A DNA stretch of 64,000 nt from an uncultured Sphingomonas sp. (GCF_936927845.1 NZ_CAKZHV010000067.1:1-64000), one strand, 5' to 3'. Shown: positions 16,714 to 26,150, counted from the stretch's first letter. Notes: generated by a model not told the origin, from the sequence alone. Translations and numbers: made by a program.

Positions 16714-18105
16714 TCACGACGCGGGCTCCGCCTCGAACCGCAGGCCGGTGGCGCGGCTCGGCTGGAACCCCTTCCACACGGTTGCGACCGGCGCGCCGGG
16801 GCTGAACCCGTCGTATCGTCCGATCGGCGCGTTCGGCCAGTTGCCGGCGTCGGCATCGCTCACCAGCCCGTCGAGATAGGCCGCCTTGGCCGTCTCACCC
16901 TTGGCGAAACGATCGAGGAACGCGGTGATGAAGTGCGTCTGGATCGGCAGCAGGCGGTCCTTGCGCCACACCGCATCCTCGAACCAGTCCATGTCCCAGA
17001 AGGTGCCCCGCATTTCGGCGGGCGCGCCGGCGAGTGCAATGCTGTGCCCCGCGCCCTTGAAGGTCAGCAGGTAGCGCGGTGCGCGCCGCTCTTGCGCGAA
17101 CAGGGCACGCACCGCGTCATAGCCGACCGCATGATCGTGATCGCCTGCGATGAACAAGGTCGGCGCCGTGATCGCGCCGACGCCTGCCCCGGACGGCGAC
17201 CAGGCCGGTATCTCGCCGAAGCGGCTGGCGGGCGCGATCGCGACCACCGCCTTCACGTTCGCGACCTTGAGCGATGCCGCGCGCGCGCCACCCGCGGCAT
17301 AATCGGCGAGGATCCCGCGCGACAGCGATCCCATCTGCGGGTTGAGCGGCGCGCCCGCGGCGGTCAGCACGCCGTAGCCGCCCATCGAGTAACCGATCAG
17401 CACCGTCCGCGATGCGTCGGCGGCGGCGAACACGCCGTCGCGCCGCGCCGCGCGGCGCTGCGCCTCGGCGGCCACGAACGCGATGTCGAGCGGACGCCGC
17501 GTGATCGGCCCCGACCGCGCCGCGGCGGTGCGGATGCTGATCGGCGGATCGCCGAACGCGGGCGCAACGACGACATAGCCCTTGCTCGCCAAATTCTCGC
17601 CCAGCCAGGCGAGCGCTTCGGGCGCGTTGCCGTATCCATGTGCGAGGATGACCAGCGGAAACTGCCCCGGCGCCGCGCGCGCGTCGGGGGTGGCCAGCCC
17701 GGCGAGCGTGAACGGCACGTCGCGCCCGTCCGCGCCCGACATCGCGGCATGGTAGGTCGTGCCGGTTTCGGTACCTGACCTCCCGCGCGCCGCCGGGTAC
17801 CAGACCAGGGTCGGCAGCCGCCGCGCGGTCACCAGCGGTTGGTCCGTGCCCTGCAACGGGTCGGCCTGCCCCGGCTGCACCAGCTCGACGCGCGCGAGCC
17901 CGACCGGATGCGCGCCCAACCGCGCGAGCTCGGGCCCGTCGACCGGTGGGCGGGCCTGCGCGTCGTCCGCCGGCTGGACGCCACCCGGTCTGATGGGGCG
18001 CGGCCCTGTAGAGCCCGGGCCGGCGGCGCGCGGCACCTCGGCGGCGATCGCCGCGCCGGTCACGGCCAGCACCGCACCCGCCAGCAGCACCTGCTTCACT
18101 GTCAT
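16714..18105 (-). CDS. Exported alpha/beta hydrolase (dienelactone/PAF-acetylhydrolase type)
   Basis: 463 residues from ATG 18105, with GGGA upstream; TTG 18111 and GTG 18108 are in frame just before. A signal peptide ends ...AAIAAE. The alpha/beta-hydrolase core has the oxyanion segment LVILAHGYGN, nucleophile elbow IGYSMGGYG, an Asp in FIAGDHDHAVGYD and a His in FKGAGHSIAL. This pattern fits the PAF-acetylhydrolase/dienelactone-hydrolase clan rather than the glucuronoyl-esterase family. Sitting between a TonB receptor and uxuA in one operon, it may remove ester groups (acetyl, methyl or aryl) from uronate-containing substrates in the periplasm. The substrate is an inference from context only. 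Confidence 0.8.
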   Translation of the reverse strand: MTVKQVLLAGAVLAVTGAAIAAEVPRAAGPGSTGPRPIRPGGVQPADDAQARPPVDGPELARLGAHPVGLARVELVQPGQADPLQGTDQPLVTARRLPTLVWYPAARGRSGTETGTTYHAAMSGADGRDVPFTLAGLATPDARAAPGQFPLVILAHGYGNAPEALAWLGENLASKGYVVVAPAFGDPPISIRTAAARSGPITRRPLDIAFVAAEAQRRAARRDGVFAAADASRTVLIGYSMGGYGVLTAAGAPLNPQMGSLSRGILADYAAGGARAASLKVANVKAVVAIAPASRFGEIPAWSPSGAGVGAITAPTLFIAGDHDHAVGYDAVRALFAQERRAPRYLLTFKGAGHSIALAGAPAEMRGTFWDMDWFEDAVWRKDRLLPIQTHFITAFLDRFAKGETAKAAYLDGLVSDADAGNWPNAPIGRYDGFSPGAPVATVWKGFQPSRATGLRFEAEPAS

Positions 18106-18135
18106 CACCAATTCCCGCTCGTATCCCGCCCGCGC

Positions 18136-20460
18136 TTAGAAGTTCAGGCCCAGGCGCAGTCCGGCGTAACGCTTGAAATCGCGCGGCAGCACGGCCTGGG
18201 TCGCGATGTTGTTGCCGAAATTGCCCGCGGTGTTGACCAGCGCACCGTAATATTGCTGGTCGAACACGTTGTTGACGAAGGCAACCAGCTCCCAGCGGCG
18301 CTCCTCGTCGCGCACGCCGAGCCCGACGTTGACGATGTGGAACGCGGGCTGGAACAGCTGCGGATCGCGCGGCGCAAAATACAGGCTGCTTTGATATTGC
18401 CAGTTGAACTGCGCCACGCCGCGCAGCCCCGTGGTCAGCGAGGGCGAGTAATCGCCGCTGACGTTGAACTTCCATTCCGGCGCCTGCGCGACGCGCTCAC
18501 CGTTCAGGTTCTGGCTCGCCGGCGTGCCGGTGCAGCCCTGCGCTGCGGTCTGCAGCGGATAGCATTGCGCGACCGGGAACGATTTATAGGTGGCATCGAG
18601 GTAGGTCACCGCGCCGTTCACGTTCAGGTCGTCGGACAGGCGCAGCGATCCCTCGAACTCGATGCCGCGGGTGTTCAGCTTGCCGACGTTGGTCAGCCGG
18701 TAGTTGGAGGTACCGTCGGCCAGCGTCTCGATCGTCTGCGCCTGCAGGTTGCGATAATTGGTGTCGAACAAGGTGACGTTCGCGGTCAAACGCCGATCAA
18801 AGAAATGGCTGCGGATGCCGAGCTCCTTGTCGCGCGAGCGTTCGGGGCGGATCGGGCCGGCAGCGGCGCGGTTCTGATTGAACCCGGTGGTCAGGTCGTA
18901 GGTCTGACCCTTGTACCCGGTCGCGTAGGTGAAGAACGCGTTGATGTCGCGCGTCAGGTCGTACTTGACGCTCGCGCGGTAGGTGCCCGCGGTGTCGCTC
19001 GCGTCACCCGAATAGAAGCGATTGGTCAGATTTTCGCGGTAGGTATAGGCGACCCGCTCATTCTGCACGCGTCCGCCGCCGGTGAGGGTAAGCCCAGGCG
19101 TCAACGTCCAATCGACCTGCGCGAAGCCCGCGATCTGGCGCGATTTCGAGGTCGCGAACCAGTTGGCGAGCGAGAAGACGGGGCCGCGCTGGAACGGCCG
19201 CTCGAACGCGTTGCTCGCTAGGTACACGCCGACCGTATAGCGGAACGGCTTGTCGCCCGGCGACTGCAAGCGCACTTCCTGCGTATATTGCTCCGAGTCG
19301 AACTGCCCGATCTGGTTGTTGTTGCCGATCGCGCCCGCGGCCGAGGTATCGTCCTGATCGAGGAAATCGTCGAGGTGGAAGCGATCATACGAGGTGATCG
19401 AAACCAGGTTCATCTCGCCCAGCGCGACCTCGCCGCGCAGATAGCCGCCGCCGCCCTCGTATTTGGTGCGCGAATTGTAGTTGTTGCTGATCTCGTCGTT
19501 ATATTCCTCGACGCTGACGCCGGGCAGGACGACCGCCGGGGTGAGGCCGGCGGTGCCGCGCAGCCGTGCGTTGGGGCCGAAACGAACGAACGGGCGACCG
19601 ACGTCGGTGTTGCCGTTGACGTAATTGAGCGACAGCGTCAGCGACGCGTCATCGACCGGCTCCCACCGCACCTTGCCGCGCAGGTTGAGCGTCTCGCGGC
19701 CGTTCACGGTCTTGCCGTTGAAGCGGTTCTTCACGTTGCCGTCCCAATTGTTGTACGCGGCGGAGATGACGTAACCGAAGTCGTCGCCAGCAGGCCCCGA
19801 CACGCTGAAGTTCAGGCCGTATTCGTCGTCGGTCGTGGCGACGCCGTTCGCGCGCACGCGCAGCGTGCTGGTCGGGCTGCGCGTGATCAGATTGACCAGA
19901 CCGGCAGACGCCGACTTGCCGTACAGCGTGCTCTGCGGTCCGCGCAGCACCTCGATCCGCTCGACGTCGGGCAGGTCGGTGAAGGCGCGCGCCTGGAATG
20001 CGAGCGGCACCTCGTCGACCAGCACCGCGACGCTCGACTCGACGCCGATGCCGAAGGCGAACGTCCCGACGCCGCGCAGCGAGATGTTGGAATTCTGCGG
20101 CTGTTCGGCCGGGCGCACGACGAGCGAGGGCGCGATCTTGCCGATGTCGGTGAAGTTGCGAACGCCCGCGCTGGCGAGCTGCGCCGGGGTCACCACCGCG
20201 ACCGCGAGCGGCACCTGCTGGATATTCTCGGCCCGTTTGTTCGCGGTGACGATGATCTCACCCGTCGTCGCCTCGCCCTGAACCGCGGAGGTCGGGCCGC
20301 CGGGTGCGCCCTGCCCATCCTGCGTCAGTTGCGCGGACGCGGCGTCGGCTGATGTCGTGTCGGGGGTCGCCGGCGTTTGCGTCTGCGCCGTGGCCGGCGT
20401 GGCAGCGGTGGCGAGTGCAACCGAAATAGCGATGGTCGCGGCGGACGTGCGCAGGTTCAT
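18136..20460 (-). CDS. TonB-dependent receptor of the hexuronate operon
   Basis: 774 residues from ATG 20460, which follows AGGGAGGA at ideal spacing; an upstream ATG at 20541 would bury the signal peptide. The signal ends ...TPATAQ, then a Thr/Ala/Gln-rich linker, a TonB-box-like GEIIVTANKR, a plug (ENIQQVPLAVAVVTPAQL, ISLRGVGTFAFG, DVERIEVLRGPQSTLYGKSAS) and a barrel ending GLRLGLNF. It is the first gene of a probable four-gene operon (receptor, hydrolase, uxuA, GH2) and divergent from the ExuR/UxuR-type regulator, so it most likely imports glucuronides or uronate oligosaccharides. Confidence 0.93.
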   Translation of the reverse strand: MNLRTSAATIAISVALATAATPATAQTQTPATPDTTSADAASAQLTQDGQGAPGGPTSAVQGEATTGEIIVTANKRAENIQQVPLAVAVVTPAQLASAGVRNFTDIGKIAPSLVVRPAEQPQNSNISLRGVGTFAFGIGVESSVAVLVDEVPLAFQARAFTDLPDVERIEVLRGPQSTLYGKSASAGLVNLITRSPTSTLRVRANGVATTDDEYGLNFSVSGPAGDDFGYVISAAYNNWDGNVKNRFNGKTVNGRETLNLRGKVRWEPVDDASLTLSLNYVNGNTDVGRPFVRFGPNARLRGTAGLTPAVVLPGVSVEEYNDEISNNYNSRTKYEGGGGYLRGEVALGEMNLVSITSYDRFHLDDFLDQDDTSAAGAIGNNNQIGQFDSEQYTQEVRLQSPGDKPFRYTVGVYLASNAFERPFQRGPVFSLANWFATSKSRQIAGFAQVDWTLTPGLTLTGGGRVQNERVAYTYRENLTNRFYSGDASDTAGTYRASVKYDLTRDINAFFTYATGYKGQTYDLTTGFNQNRAAAGPIRPERSRDKELGIRSHFFDRRLTANVTLFDTNYRNLQAQTIETLADGTSNYRLTNVGKLNTRGIEFEGSLRLSDDLNVNGAVTYLDATYKSFPVAQCYPLQTAAQGCTGTPASQNLNGERVAQAPEWKFNVSGDYSPSLTTGLRGVAQFNWQYQSSLYFAPRDPQLFQPAFHIVNVGLGVRDEERRWELVAFVNNVFDQQYYGALVNTAGNFGNNIATQAVLPRDFKRYAGLRLGLNF

Positions 20461-20527
20461 CGAAATCCTCCCTTTGACGTGTCGCCGCTCTCGGTCGGCT
20501 GGACATGGTGCAGGCGTACCAACTGGC

Positions 20528-20566
20528 CTTACCATTGGCAAGCGAGATTCGTAGCTGGTAAGACCG
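20528..20566. promoter_or_regulatory. Candidate operator for the ExuR/UxuR-type regulator
   Basis: In the 190-bp divergent region between the receptor and regulator genes, CTTACCATTGGCAAG (20528-20542) is a 15-bp palindrome with one mismatch. A second element TGGTAAGACCG (20556-20566) matches the FadR-family consensus TGGTNNNACCA at seven of eight fixed bases. The hexamer TGGTAA recurs in the kdgK/uxaC divergent region at 26186-26191. Both genes here would be controlled from this site. Binding is inferred from family knowledge. Confidence 0.4.
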
Positions 20567-20650
20567 TCACGTCGACTACGCCGACAAGACGGCGCGTTGC
20601 AGCGGTGTAGCCAACCCGCTAGGTTGCACAGCCATCCGGGAAGAGTTGCA

Positions 20651-21436
20651 TTGATAAGACCACTTCGCGCGTCGCCGTCGCTCCTCCAGCCCGACGGCCG
20701 GAAATTGTATCAGCAGGCCGCCGCCGCGATCGCCGCCGCGATCCAGCGCGGCGACTATCGCCCCGGGCAGCGCATCCCGTCGGAACGCGACCTGGCCGAG
20801 GAGCACAAGGTCAGCCGCCCGACGATCCGCGAGGCATTGATCGCGCTCGAGGTCACGGGCCTCGTCCGCTCGCGCCACGGCTCGGGCATCTTCGTCGTCG
20901 ACAATCCCAGCAGCGACGCGCTGTCGCTCAGCCTCGACATCGGCGCGTTCGAGCTGACAGAAGCGCGCCGCCTGTTCGAGGGAGAAACCGCCGCGCTCGC
21001 CGCGCTGTCGATCACCGAGGCCGATCTCGTCCGGTTGGAGGAGCTGATCAGCGACATGGAGCGCGAGAACCAGCAGCAGGTCGGCGGCGAGCGCGCCGAT
21101 CGCGAGTTCCACCTGGTCATCGCGCGCGCGACCGCGAATTCGGCGATCGTTGGCGTGATCGAGTCGTTGTGGGATGCGCGCTACAGCTCGCCCTTGTGCG
21201 CCGAGATGCTGGAGCGCGCGCGCAAGGTCGGCGTGCAGCCGCGCATCGACGAGCACCTCGTCATCATCCAGGCGCTGCGCAACCGCGATCCGGCCGCCGC
21301 ACGCACCGCGATGCGCGACCATCTGGCGCGCGTGATCGACGGGCTGCTCGAGGCGACCGAGATCGATACGATGGAACGCACGCGAGCCGAACTGGAGGAG
21401 AAACGCAGCGCACTGGCGCGCCGCGTCTCGGTCTGA
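20651..21436 (+). CDS. GntR/FadR-family regulator of hexuronate genes (ExuR/UxuR type)
   Basis: 261 residues from TTG 20651, chosen because GGGAAGAG lies 5 bases upstream; TTG 20597 is an in-frame alternative. An N-terminal winged helix (KLYQQAAAAIAAAIQRGDYRPGQRIPSERDLAEEHKVSR is the opening, followed by PTIREALIALEVTGLV and HGSGIFV) precedes an all-helical FCD effector domain with DREFHLVIARAT and ERARKVGVQPRIDEH; Asp/His residues there usually bind a metal. The segment GAFELTEARRLFE resembles E. coli ExuR. It is expected to repress the island until a hexuronate intermediate binds. It is divergent from the receptor operon and convergent with the GH31 operon. Confidence 0.85.
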   Translation: MIRPLRASPSLLQPDGRKLYQQAAAAIAAAIQRGDYRPGQRIPSERDLAEEHKVSRPTIREALIALEVTGLVRSRHGSGIFVVDNPSSDALSLSLDIGAFELTEARRLFEGETAALAALSITEADLVRLEELISDMERENQQQVGGERADREFHLVIARATANSAIVGVIESLWDARYSSPLCAEMLERARKVGVQPRIDEHLVIIQALRNRDPAAARTAMRDHLARVIDGLLEATEIDTMERTRAELEEKRSALARRVSV

Positions 21437-21446
21437 CGCCAGCGGG

Positions 21447-21457
21447 TGGTCAGACCA
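21447..21457. promoter_or_regulatory. Perfect FadR-type 11-mer at convergent gene ends
   Basis: TGGTCAGACCA exactly matches TGGTNNNACCA, the operator consensus of the FadR subfamily. It lies between the stop of the regulator gene (21436) and the stop of GH31 (21450-21452), where it could not act as a conventional promoter operator. It may be coincidental or a distal site. Confidence 0.25.
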
Positions 21458-23852
21458 GGCTGATCTTTACTCCTACGCGGTTGTCGTGCCTGACCACGCT
21501 GCCCGCGCCGTCGTTCACGATCAGCCGTCGCGTGTCGCCGGGCGGCAGCAGCAGCGTGACATCTGAGCCGCCGCACGTGCCGGGACCATCGCGGCGTACC
21601 TGTACCGACACGCTGTCCGCGTCGGCGCTGCCGGTCACGAGCCAGCGGTCGATCGGCCCATCGCCGTCGCCCGCATCCTCCACCGCATCCCAGGCGAACG
21701 TGCCGTCACGCGGCGGGAACAGCCACAATCCGCGGCGATACGGCTCGGGCCGCCAGCCACCGCGCGCCAGATCGACCAGCATCGCCGATCCTGCGCGCGC
21801 AAGCAGCGGCGGGGCGCCGTCGAGCGGGGCGTCGAGCAACACCTCCGTGCCGCCCGCGATCTCTTGCCCGCCCCAAACGTCGATCCAGTCCGCGCCCGCG
21901 GGCGCGCGCACGCGCCGCGTCGTCGCGCCCGGCTCCATCACCGGGGCGGCGAGCAGGTTGGGCCCGAGCAGATGCTCGTCGCACTCGTCCCAGCTTCGCG
22001 CGTCATCCGCGAAGTCGAGCCAGACCGGGCGCACCATCGGCTCATAGTCGCGCGCGTAGCGGTGGAGCAGATCGTAGAAGAACGGGATCAGCGTCTGCCT
22101 GAGCGCCATCAGCCGGTGGATCGCGGGCAGCACCTCCGGGTACATCCACGGTTCGTTGACGCTGCGATCGTCGTTCCAGCTATGGATGCTGAAACGCGGC
22201 ATCAGAATGCCCGCCTGTATCCAGCGCACCAGCAGTTCGGGCGACGGCGCCGGGCCGGAGAAGCCGCCGACGTCGTGCCCGCTGTTCGACACGCCCGACA
22301 AAGCGAGCCCGATCGACTGGCGCGCGTTGTAGCGGATCGTCTTCCACTCGGTCCGGTTGTCGCCCGACCAGGTCTGCGCGTAGCGGTGCAGCCCCGCCAT
22401 CCCCGAGCGGGTGACGACATAGGGACGTTGATCGGGTTTCGCCTCGACCTGCGCGCGCCGCGACGCGCGCGTCATCAGCATCGGCTGCACCGGGCGCATC
22501 GCCGCCGCAGCCTGCGCGGTGCCAAACCCGTTGAAGCGCGCGCGCGCGTCCCACAGCTCATATTCGTTGTTGTCGTTCCACGTTGCCTCGATGCCGTGAT
22601 CGAGCAAGGCTCGGCCGACCTCACCGCGCCACCAGTCGGCCGCGGCGGGCTTGGTGAAATCCAGGTAGCTGCCGACTTCGTCCCAGAATTGCGCCTCGAC
22701 CGGCACGCCGTCCTCGTCGGACACGAACAGCCCGGCTGCCGCCACCTCGTCGTAGCGCGGATGGCTGCGCAGAAGCGCGGGCTTGATGTTGGGGACGAGC
22801 CGCACGCCCGCCGCGGCATAGCCGGCGACGAACGCGGCGGGATCGGGGAACTTCTCGCGATTCCAGTGGAACACGTACCTTTTGTCGCCGATCGAGGTGT
22901 AACCCGATGACAGGTGGAACGACGTGCACCCCAGATCATGCTCGGCGCATTGGTGGAGGAACCCCGCCATCTGCACCGCGGCGTCGGGTGCATCGGTATA
23001 GGTCATCGTCGAGCCCGAATAGCCGAGCGACCAGCGCGGCATCATCGCCGGACGCCCGGTCAGCCAGGTGAAGCGCCGCGTCACCGCCAGCGGGTCCGGC
23101 CCTGCGATCATCCACAGGTCGAGGTCGCCTGCGTCGGCGACGACGTGGCGATAGAGGCCGTGATAATTGTCGAGCTCGCGCCCCAGATCGACCGTCACGT
23201 CGGCGACACTGTCGTAGAACGCGCCGTGGCAACGACCCGCGCTATCGGCGACGAGCAGGTACGGGATCGACTTGTACATCGGGTCGCTGTGCTCGGCGTC
23301 GAACCCCATCGGGTCGACGTTGGTCAGCCGGAAGCGCCGCCCGGCGCGGTCGCAGTCGCCGGTCCGATCACCCAGGCCGTAGAAGCGCTCGCCCGGCTGA
23401 CGCGCGACATAATGGTGCGCGCGCCCGTCCCACCAGCCGAAGTCATACGCCTGCGTCGGGCGATCCGCCGCCATCAAACACCAGTCTCCGGCCTCCGCGT
23501 CGCGCTGTTCCCAGACGCAGTGCAGCCCGGTGAGCGCGATCGTCACGCGGATACGCGCGGTCGCCACGACCAACGTGCCGTCCTGCTCCTCGCAGCTGAA
23601 ATCGGGCAAGGCGAAACCGGCGGTATTCATCCGGTCCCGCCCCGGCTCGGCGAGGTCGCTTGCACCGGGCGCGATCGCCCAGCTCGGCGGGCTGGTGACG
23701 CGCCCCTCGGCGAGCAACAGCAACCGCATCACGTCGTCCTCGAGCACGAAGACGTGCGCGACGGCGCCCGTATCGGCGGTGAGCGTGACGCGCCCCGGCA
23801 CGCGCGCCGACAGCGTAAAGATCGGGGGGCGGGATAGCGTCGCGCGCCTCAT
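21450..23852 (-). CDS. Glycoside hydrolase family 31 enzyme (alpha-glucosidase/alpha-xylosidase type)
   Basis: 800 residues from ATG 23852, which overlaps the exuT stop as ATGA. The N-terminal beta-sandwich precedes a catalytic barrel with the GH31 nucleophile region GIEATWNDNNEYELWD, acid/base region TWSGDNRTEWKTIRYN and the following GVSNSGHDVGGFSG. Earlier segments RYVFHWNREKFPDP and AGVRLVPNIKPALL fit the family. There is no signal peptide, so it acts in the cytosol on an imported oligosaccharide. It is the last gene of kdgK-exuT-GH31, hinting at an alpha-linked sugar (xylose or glucose) attached to the uronate. The exact specificity cannot be read from sequence. Confidence 0.88.
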   Translation of the reverse strand: MRRATLSRPPIFTLSARVPGRVTLTADTGAVAHVFVLEDDVMRLLLLAEGRVTSPPSWAIAPGASDLAEPGRDRMNTAGFALPDFSCEEQDGTLVVATARIRVTIALTGLHCVWEQRDAEAGDWCLMAADRPTQAYDFGWWDGRAHHYVARQPGERFYGLGDRTGDCDRAGRRFRLTNVDPMGFDAEHSDPMYKSIPYLLVADSAGRCHGAFYDSVADVTVDLGRELDNYHGLYRHVVADAGDLDLWMIAGPDPLAVTRRFTWLTGRPAMMPRWSLGYSGSTMTYTDAPDAAVQMAGFLHQCAEHDLGCTSFHLSSGYTSIGDKRYVFHWNREKFPDPAAFVAGYAAAGVRLVPNIKPALLRSHPRYDEVAAAGLFVSDEDGVPVEAQFWDEVGSYLDFTKPAAADWWRGEVGRALLDHGIEATWNDNNEYELWDARARFNGFGTAQAAAAMRPVQPMLMTRASRRAQVEAKPDQRPYVVTRSGMAGLHRYAQTWSGDNRTEWKTIRYNARQSIGLALSGVSNSGHDVGGFSGPAPSPELLVRWIQAGILMPRFSIHSWNDDRSVNEPWMYPEVLPAIHRLMALRQTLIPFFYDLLHRYARDYEPMVRPVWLDFADDARSWDECDEHLLGPNLLAAPVMEPGATTRRVRAPAGADWIDVWGGQEIAGGTEVLLDAPLDGAPPLLARAGSAMLVDLARGGWRPEPYRRGLWLFPPRDGTFAWDAVEDAGDGDGPIDRWLVTGSADADSVSVQVRRDGPGTCGGSDVTLLLPPGDTRRLIVNDGAGSVVRHDNRVGVKISLV

Positions 23853-25126
23853 GCGGAGAGTTCCTTGGCTGAATTCGTCTCGGCTGGGGTCGGCGCCGTC
23901 AGCTTGCCGATAAAGATGATGAAGATCGCCGCGCCGATCAGGTCGAGCACTGCGAGCACGCCGAACAGCGGACCATAGCCGACCGTATCGGCGAACTGCC
24001 CGATCAGCAGCGAGAAGATCAGCCCGCCGATCCAGCCCGCCTGCCCGATGAAGCCGTTGGCGGTACCGACCTCGCCGGGCGCGAACACGTCCGCCGACAG
24101 CGTGTTGATGAGCCCCGAGATCATCTGATGCGCGAAGCCACCGATCGAGAACAGCAGGATCGCGGTATACGGGCTCGCGGCCAGGCCGATGCAGCCGGGC
24201 GCGATCATCAGCACCGCGCCGAGCGCGATCCCCGCGACGCGCGACGGGATCAGCGCGACGCCGCGGCGCATCAGGAAGGGTGACAGATAGCCGCCCAGGA
24301 TGCCGCCGAAATCGGCCGCCAGGAACGGCAGCCACGCGAACAGCGCAATCTGTTTCAGGTCCATGCCGCGCTCGGTCGCGAGATACAGAGGGATCCAGAA
24401 ACTGAACGTCTGCCACGCCGGCTCGGCGAGGAAGCGCGGGACTGCGATCACCCAGAAACGCTGACTGCGCAGGATCTCGCGCGGACGCGCGCGCGCCGGC
24501 GGCGTGGCGGGCCTGTCGGCGGCGATCATCGCGCGCTCGTCCGCGGTGATGGCATTGTGCTGCTCGGGCGGGCGGTAGCAGGCGTACCAGGCGATCGCCC
24601 AAATCATGCCGACCGCACCCGTGACGATGAACGCCCAGCGCCAGTTGGCCCAGATCGCGACCGCGGCGACCACCGGCGGCGCGATCAGTGCGCCGAGCGA
24701 GGTGCCCGCATTGAACCAGCCGACCGCGACCGAGCGTTCGCGCGCCGGAAACCATTCCGCCACCGCCTTGATCCCCGAGGGGATCGCCGCGGCTTCGAAG
24801 ATGCCGAGCAGCCCGCGGAACAGCGCCAGGCTGAGCCAGCCGAACGCGAGCGCGTGGAGCATGTTGGCGGCCGACCAGGCGAGCCCGAACATCGCAAACC
24901 CGATGCGTAGCCCGAAGCGATCGACCAGCGCACCCGCGATCGGCTGCATGATCGTGTAGGCGAGCTGGAACGCGCCCACGACGTAGCTGTACTGCTGCGT
25001 CGTCATATGCAGCGCAGATTTCAGTTGGGGGGCGAGCACGCCCAATGAGTTGCGCGCGAGGTAATTGGCCATCGTACCGGCGCAGATTAGCGCCACGATC
25101 CACCAGCGCAGGTTCCGTACGCGCAA
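23849..25126 (-). CDS. exuT: Hexuronate transporter ExuT (MFS, anion:cation symporter family)
   Basis: 425 residues from TTG 25126, preceded by GGGGAGGAGA; the frame continues upstream to 25225 without support. Twelve membrane segments are apparent. Similarity to E. coli ExuT is extensive, including NYLARNSLGVLAPQL, TQQYSYVVGAFQLAYTIMQP, AAIPSGIKAVAEWFPARERS, PRFLAEPAWQTFSFWIPLYL and GGFAHQMISGLINTLSADVF. It should bring glucuronate or galacturonate through the inner membrane by proton symport. It lies 70 bp downstream of kdgK and overlaps GH31 by 4 bp. Confidence 0.93.
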   Translation of the reverse strand: MRVRNLRWWIVALICAGTMANYLARNSLGVLAPQLKSALHMTTQQYSYVVGAFQLAYTIMQPIAGALVDRFGLRIGFAMFGLAWSAANMLHALAFGWLSLALFRGLLGIFEAAAIPSGIKAVAEWFPARERSVAVGWFNAGTSLGALIAPPVVAAVAIWANWRWAFIVTGAVGMIWAIAWYACYRPPEQHNAITADERAMIAADRPATPPARARPREILRSQRFWVIAVPRFLAEPAWQTFSFWIPLYLATERGMDLKQIALFAWLPFLAADFGGILGGYLSPFLMRRGVALIPSRVAGIALGAVLMIAPGCIGLAASPYTAILLFSIGGFAHQMISGLINTLSADVFAPGEVGTANGFIGQAGWIGGLIFSLLIGQFADTVGYGPLFGVLAVLDLIGAAIFIIFIGKLTAPTPAETNSAKELSA

Positions 25127-25196
25127 CGCCTGTCTCCTCCCCGGCTCCTGCCGCCTCGCGCCGTGTTCGACGTCACCGGATCGACTAGCGCATTCG

Positions 25197-26150
25197 CTAT
25201 GGCCTGTCCATATTGGTCGGGCCAATCATCTGCCCATAAGGTGCGCCAGCGGTTCGGTCGGGTATGGCGCCGCGCTGCATGACCACCCACCCCGCCAGCT
25301 CATGACCCGCGCGCGCGGCTGCGCGCGGCGCTTGATCACCGAGCCGCGCGTGGAGATAGCCTGCGTTGAAGGCGTCGCCCGCGCCGCTGGTGTCGACCGG
25401 CGACAGCACCGCCGCGGGGCGCACCAGCGTCCCATTGACCAGGCAACCGTCCGCGCCGCGTTTCAGCGCCACTTCCCCAACGCCGGCGCGCGCCCAGCCA
25501 TCGAGGATCGCGTTCGCCGCATCCGCCCCCGTCTCCGTCTCCGCCCCCCTCAGCGCTTCCTCGTCCTCCAGCGTGGGCAGCCCGATGTCGGCGACCGCCA
25601 ATGCGTCGCGGTAGGCCGCGCGCGCGTCTTCTATGTCGGGCCACAAGGCTGGGCGGAAATTGGTGTCAAACGCGACCCGTCCCCCGTTGGCGCGCACCGC
25701 ACGCGCGAGATCGAGCAGCGCGGCGCGTCCCGCGGCCGGCAGGATCGCGAGCGAGATCATCGAGAATACGAGCAGGTCAGCCCGCGCCGCCGCGGCGATC
25801 ACGTCGGCGCTCCCCGGCAGCGCGAACACCTGCCGCGCCGCGCTGTCGCTGCGCCAATAGGTGAACTGCCGCTCGCCGCGGTGATCGTTGCTGATCGCGT
25901 ACAGCCCCGGACGGCGCGCCGGGTCGGCCAGCAGGAACTCGCGCCGCAACCCTTCGCCGACCCACGCCGCGCGCAACTGGTCGCTGAACGGATCGGAACC
26001 CAGCGCGGTCAGGAAGCCGACGTCGTGCCCCAGCCGCGCGAGATGGATCGCGGTGTTGAGCGTATCGCCACCGTATGCGAGCGTCCACGCGCGCGGCTGA
26101 CCCGCGGGCGACAGCTCGATCATCCCCTCTCCCACCACGACGATCGTCAT
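25197..26150 (-). CDS. kdgK: 2-dehydro-3-deoxygluconokinase KdgK (PfkB family)
   Basis: 317 residues from ATG 26150. The enzyme phosphorylates KDG to KDPG with ATP. Features are the opening VVVGEGMIEL with the substrate-binding YGGDTLNTAIHLARLG, FDTNFRPALWP, and the PfkB signature VDTSGAGDAFNAGYLHARLG containing the catalytic Asp. It takes the product of UxuA; the KDPG aldolase that would follow is not in the window. It is first in a minus-strand operon with exuT and GH31, divergent from uxaC. The stop is TAG. Confidence 0.93.
   Translation of the reverse strand: MTIVVVGEGMIELSPAGQPRAWTLAYGGDTLNTAIHLARLGHDVGFLTALGSDPFSDQLRAAWVGEGLRREFLLADPARRPGLYAISNDHRGERQFTYWRSDSAARQVFALPGSADVIAAAARADLLVFSMISLAILPAAGRAALLDLARAVRANGGRVAFDTNFRPALWPDIEDARAAYRDALAVADIGLPTLEDEEALRGAETETGADAANAILDGWARAGVGEVALKRGADGCLVNGTLVRPAAVLSPVDTSGAGDAFNAGYLHARLGDQAPRAAARAGHELAGWVVMQRGAIPDRTAGAPYGQMIGPTNMDRP
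25212..25226. promoter_or_regulatory. Inverted repeat upstream of exuT, inside the 3' end of kdgK
   Basis: ATTGGTCGGGCCAAT has arms ATTGG/CCAAT and resembles the E. coli ExuR/UxuR-type operator (ATTGGT..ACCAAT) except for a 3-base centre and one changed base. It lies about 86 bp upstream of the exuT start, so it might govern an internal promoter for exuT-GH31. It overlaps coding sequence and could be chance. Confidence 0.3.

Noticed and set aside
23853..25103. A 1217-residue fusion of a large N-terminal domain to GH31
   Set aside because: The extra 417 residues are an out-of-frame reading of exuT. ATG 23852 overlaps the exuT stop as ATGA and begins normal GH31 sequence.
25127..25225. An upstream extension of exuT to an ATG at 25225
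   Set aside because: It would overlap the kdgK 3' end by 29 bp, has no ribosome site, and the family N-terminus aligns with TTG 25126.
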